A stretch of DNA of 64,000 nt, from NCBI GenBank assembly GCA_009741485.1, contig CM019214.1, forward strand, positions 57,929,115 to 57,993,114, written 5' to 3'. Below are positions 60,095-64,000 of the stretch, one piece after another. The stretch comes from Malurus cyaneus samueli (Eukaryota; Chordata; Aves; Passeriformes; Maluridae). The notes under the pieces are model-generated. The model made no database searches, had not been told where the DNA came from, and saw only the letters and a program-made list of their open reading frames with translations. Each line of letters opens with the position of its first letter. Positions within the stretch are counted from its first letter, which is position 1. Position numbers and translations under genes: made by a program.

Positions 60095-61605
60095 AACCCC
60101 TAATCTACTAAACACAAAAGTACCTCTCCATAAATTACTGACAAGAATACTGTATGCATCTCTTCAACATCAGCAGCAGGTAATCTGAAAACTTTTCTGC
60201 TTTTAAAATAATTTCCCAGATACTCAGTTTTAAAGGAAAATTACATCTATGGTAACAATTATTTTTACATTAGTGCAATTTTCATTGAAGATACTGGACA
60301 TTGAATGTGACCCATAGTATTTTGTACCATTGTTTCTTAAAATATTCCCATTTTCTCTCAGCCAAAGGTCCTCAAATAATTACTTTTATTTCTATAGGTG
60401 CTTTTTTTAAAAATAAACAGATGCAGTATTATTTAAATTCACTGATTCAAGCAAACTCTCTCACATTATTATGTTTTTCAACATGATCTTTCATATGTGC
60501 CTTCAGAAAAAAATTGTCAAAATTAAGCCCCTTTTTCACCTGTAGAAGAGGTCCTAAATTGGACAGAAAGGGGAATACTTTATTTAGTAATGAAGTCATC
60601 TCCTGTCAGTTCTAATTAACTTTGGTCTGTAGGCAAGGTTTGTACAGAGCTATGGAGAAATCACAGATTTCCTGGACAAGCCAGTCTTTCTATGAGGTAA
60701 GAATGATACATTTCTCCCAAATATGGATGAATACTGTCTCTGCTTTGACAAGGGTGGGTTGTGTTTTTTAAAAAATCTCCTCCAGTTACTATTCATGTGA
60801 AACTTCTGGTACAAATCCAGAAGTTTTACTGACTTTTCCTTTCCAATGCTGCATGCAATCTGTACTGTAGTTTCAGTACACTTGCTGGAATCGTGACATT
60901 GGTGAGCCACAGCTTTGAAAGGGAAAGCATAAACACTTGATTTGTAAACTTGTCTCCATCTCCAAATTTGAAAAGTGGGAAAGATAGCAATCCTTATCTT
61001 TCCTCTAGGGAACAAATGAACAGCCCCCTACACCAGCAATACTGATCACGACAGATTACTCAGTTAAGTGTCATCCTAGCTTTTATCAAGCCCCAGATTT
61101 ACTGTTTTGATTCTTCCTGGTGCAAATGGCCAGAAAAGGATTTTTGACACTCACACCCGTCACAGGGTTAAAAACTCACAAATTTATTTCAGGTGCCTTG
61201 TACTCTTTGCATTACATGTCACTGTCATTAGATCAAATAGAAACAAGACCTATAAAAATAAGATGAAGATTTGCGGTATATGGATGAACAGACAGATCTT
61301 CTCATTTTTACCATGGTATTAAAGCACACTTTTTTCAGTTTTCAAAATGTTTAAAACACAAATAAAAGAAAGATAAGCCTTGATCTCTCACAAATTTGTG
61401 TGTTACAGCAAGAGAGAAGACACATAATTGTGTAAAGGAGTTTGCAGACTCTTTCACTTGTTCCCTGTGCTGTAGAACACCATTATTCCCAGTCAATCTA
61501 GGACTCAGGCCAGGTCATAGAAATTACCTGTGTAGAAAAAAAGATCAAGCAAGGAATGGGCAAAATTTCCACAAGCATTATTACTGAATAACATGAAGTT
61601 GCAAC
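60095..61605. other. Unique AT-rich DNA
   Basis: No repeat family recognised. The minus-strand frame of 121 codons at 60650-61015 lacks coding features. Confidence 0.45.
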
Positions 61606-61613
61606 TTAAAAAA

Positions 61614-61739
61614 CACAAAAACAAAAACAAAAACAAAAACAAAAACAAAAACAAAAACAAAAACAAAAACAAAAACAAAAACAAACAAAAAAAACCAAAA
61701 AAACAAACAACAACAAAAAAAACCCAACAACAACAAAAC
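61614..61739. repeat. (ACAAAA)n microsatellite and A/C-rich flank
   Basis: About 12 perfect ACAAAA units to 61684, then imperfect A-rich CAA/CAAA sequence. Any lysine/asparagine-rich ORF here is an artefact of the repeat. Confidence 0.95.
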
Positions 61740-64000
61740 TTTCTTCAATCAAGTCCACAAAGCAAAAAGCAGGTGCTTATTTTTATATCCACAAGACCAG
61801 CTTGAAGAACGGTAGGCTGAAGCAACTTTATCGCTGTCTTCCTTCACTAGGTATGTGGCTAGATAGAGAACTTGTATTAATATCCAAATAAATTCTGGGT
61901 TTTCAAGTGAGATGAAAAAAAATCCTTCCCTAGAAAATGCGGATGTGATTTGAAAATACAGAAAGTAGAGATGTAATATCAATTTTTCCTAAGGGTTCCT
62001 ATGACAGAGGTTCTATTTATCATGTATATCTCTTAGCTAAAGCTGGCAGCATTTGGTCATTTTACTTGAAAGACCTATGCCCCACTGTTAAAACAGAAAA
62101 TCAAATTAAGACACTGCCTTTCATCAACTTTGACTCCTTTATTATTCAGGCACATATCCACTGATTTGAGGATTTTGTTTTATGCAGAGAATGAAAGTAA
62201 AACTGTAATATCTTGGTTTAAACCTAATTAAAGGTGCTTTTTCGTTCTATTTCCCTGATAGTTATTTTACCTATTTTTTTCCTCCTTTCCCTTAGAACTG
62301 GCACTTTTGTGTCATTCTTAAAAGACTCCTACAATTCCTAGGCAGGCAACTATAAAATGCAATAGATTTTTACCAAAACTCTTGCTTTTTTTCCATGGTA
62401 TGTACCTTACAGACATGTTACTGGGGGTCAACCTCTTTCTGCTTTGGTACACAAATAATTGCATTATCACTTTGTTGTCAGGCAAAGGAGCAGCTCACAA
62501 TATAAAGTTTAGGGTCAAGTGAAATCTATCTGTGGCTCTATGGGTAATTAGGTTAGGTTACAAGAGTCAAGTGAATATTCATTAGTTACAGGATGAATAC
62601 TCAGCATGTAGTAGTAATTTGCATTTCACCATGCTTCCAAACCTAATTCATGGGTAGTATTGACATAGCAGTCACATTACAGGCATTATTTCCTTCCAGA
62701 CAAAGGAATAATTCACTTGTAATAATCCTTAAAGTATACCACCCAAACTTTCTAAAGGAGTGACTCCTTTGAAAATCTGATAGAATTAACATAACTTTCT
62801 ACCTCTGTTATTGCTGACCTTCCTCTACAGTTTTTAAAGAACATTTCCATGAAATAGTGGAAGTTATGACACAATTTTATTAAGTAACACCATTCCATTT
62901 TGCGCAGAGCTCGATTGACATATTAATGTCAGCATCATTTATATCTCAGCAGTGATTTATAAGGATTTTAAAAGCCTGAAAAGGATTGCCCATGACATTA
63001 CATAATATATAACTGGAGCTTAGATACATATATTCTATGAAAAAACTCATTGCATTTACTTAGCATCAGATATTCCTCATCACTTTCTGCCATTACAGTT
63101 TTTAGCAAATGCTTACCCAGATTTCATTGTTACAGAACCCGTGTTATATAGCAAAATTTCACTCCTATACATACTTCTTTTTAATTGAAAGAAATAGAAA
63201 AAGACCCACCAAACAGTATAGGGATGGCTACAAGAAACTAATTTGTGATGATTGCGCAGATAAAAAAATCTTCCCTTCTCAGGAGCTAAAAGTAGGTTCA
63301 TCAGCAGCTGCAGTAGTTGCTGACTTTTGCAGTCTTTCATCTTTGAATTCCAGTCATTCATTTCTATGGGCTCTCTAACTCTTCCCATGTCCCAAGCCAA
63401 GGCAGTAAGTAAAGTCTTTTTAGTGCTGAATAGACAGGTAGAGCCTCTTTCTCTTCTTCTTACCAATACATAAAATAGAAACAAAAAGTCAAATATGCCA
63501 GACCTCTTTCCATTGCTTTGGAAAAGAACAAAATAGAGCAGGTGCTTTTGCTTCCCATTTTTTTAATGAAAGAAACTTATAATTTTGATAATATAACACT
63601 AAGTAGACTATAGCAAAGTATTTCTAAATTGAAATGAACAGAGAGTCACTGTACAAATGCAATTTGAAAATTATAGCTCACTGAAATCAATGATGGGCTG
63701 GTCATTGAATTTCATGAGACCAGAATTTTGTCAAGTACATTTTACCATCATTTGCACAGCAAACTATTAATGAAAATCCTTTAAAAATGCAGGTCAAATT
63801 TCTTCAGAGATTTGATTGTTGTCTATTTTTTTAAAAGCTATCACACCTCACTTTATGACACAGGTGTCATTGCCCAGTATTTTCCTGTATATAGTCTATT
63901 CCAAGATCCTTTTATTTATCTTTCCAGAATTATATTACTGAGAGCATTAATTCCAGGATTAATATTTTCATGAAAAGGTGTTTTTGTTTTGTTTTTTTTC
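61740..64000. other. Unique AT-rich DNA to the window end
   Basis: No gene or repeat family recognised. The interval 62500-62990 is non-repetitive and includes an octamer-like atttgcat and a short inverted repeat (see findings). The window ends in a T/G-rich tract from about 63981. Confidence 0.4.

Noticed and set aside
60650..61015. Minus-strand ORF of 121 codons
   Set aside because: It has no domain, no splice context and no codon bias; the length is within chance for several frames over 64 kb.
61593..61805. Lys/Asn-rich ORF
   Set aside because: It is the translation of the ACAAAA microsatellite.
1..64000. CRISPR array, operon, prophage or other microbial system
   Set aside because: No direct-repeat array with spacers, no compact gene strings and no ribosome-binding sites were seen; the repeats are those of a bird genome.

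Overview
The window looks like a gene-poor, AT-rich stretch of bird nuclear DNA, probably from a songbird. The evidence is its interspersed repeats. There are several CR1 LINE fragments, including the characteristic CR1 3' end. There is a SINE with a tRNA-Ile head fused to a CR1-type tail, the architecture of TguSINE1 known from zebra finch. There are also several LTRs of avian endogenous retrovirus type. Bacterial or viral gene organisation is absent: almost every open reading frame is a short chance ORF in A/T-rich sequence. All family names rest on recognition by eye; no database search was run.

Layout: 1-9.8 kb is mostly single-copy DNA with one candidate coding exon (3.05-3.17 kb, plus strand), a short hydrophilic ORF (4.6-4.8 kb) and a degraded minus-strand ORF (7.9-8.55 kb). 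A probable solo LTR lies at 9.88-10.45 kb, an assembly gap of 20 N at 11.48 kb, a SINE at 12.56-12.70 kb and a second candidate exon at 13.2 kb. Two copies of one LTR family lie at 16.86-17.44 and 25.57-26.15 kb. CR1 fragments lie at 27.7-28.4 kb (with an internal inversion), 29.9-30.2, 39.16-39.29, 44.04-44.46 and 57.4-58.1 kb. LTR-like sequence is seen near 44.7-44.9 and 56.0-56.3 kb, and a short poly(A)-tailed insertion at 47.7-48.0 kb. A third candidate exon is at 59.98 kb. The rest is unique AT-rich DNA with homopolymer and microsatellite tracts.

The most interesting non-repeat signal is three plus-strand candidate exons, at 3054-3172, 13216-13334 and 59976-60094. Their splice phases fit each other, and they would read as one short, charged, mostly helical protein of about 119 residues or part of a longer one. 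I do not recognise it. If it is real, most of the window is intron of that gene, including one intron of about 46.6 kb. The exon links are inference from splice motifs and reading frame only and need transcript evidence.
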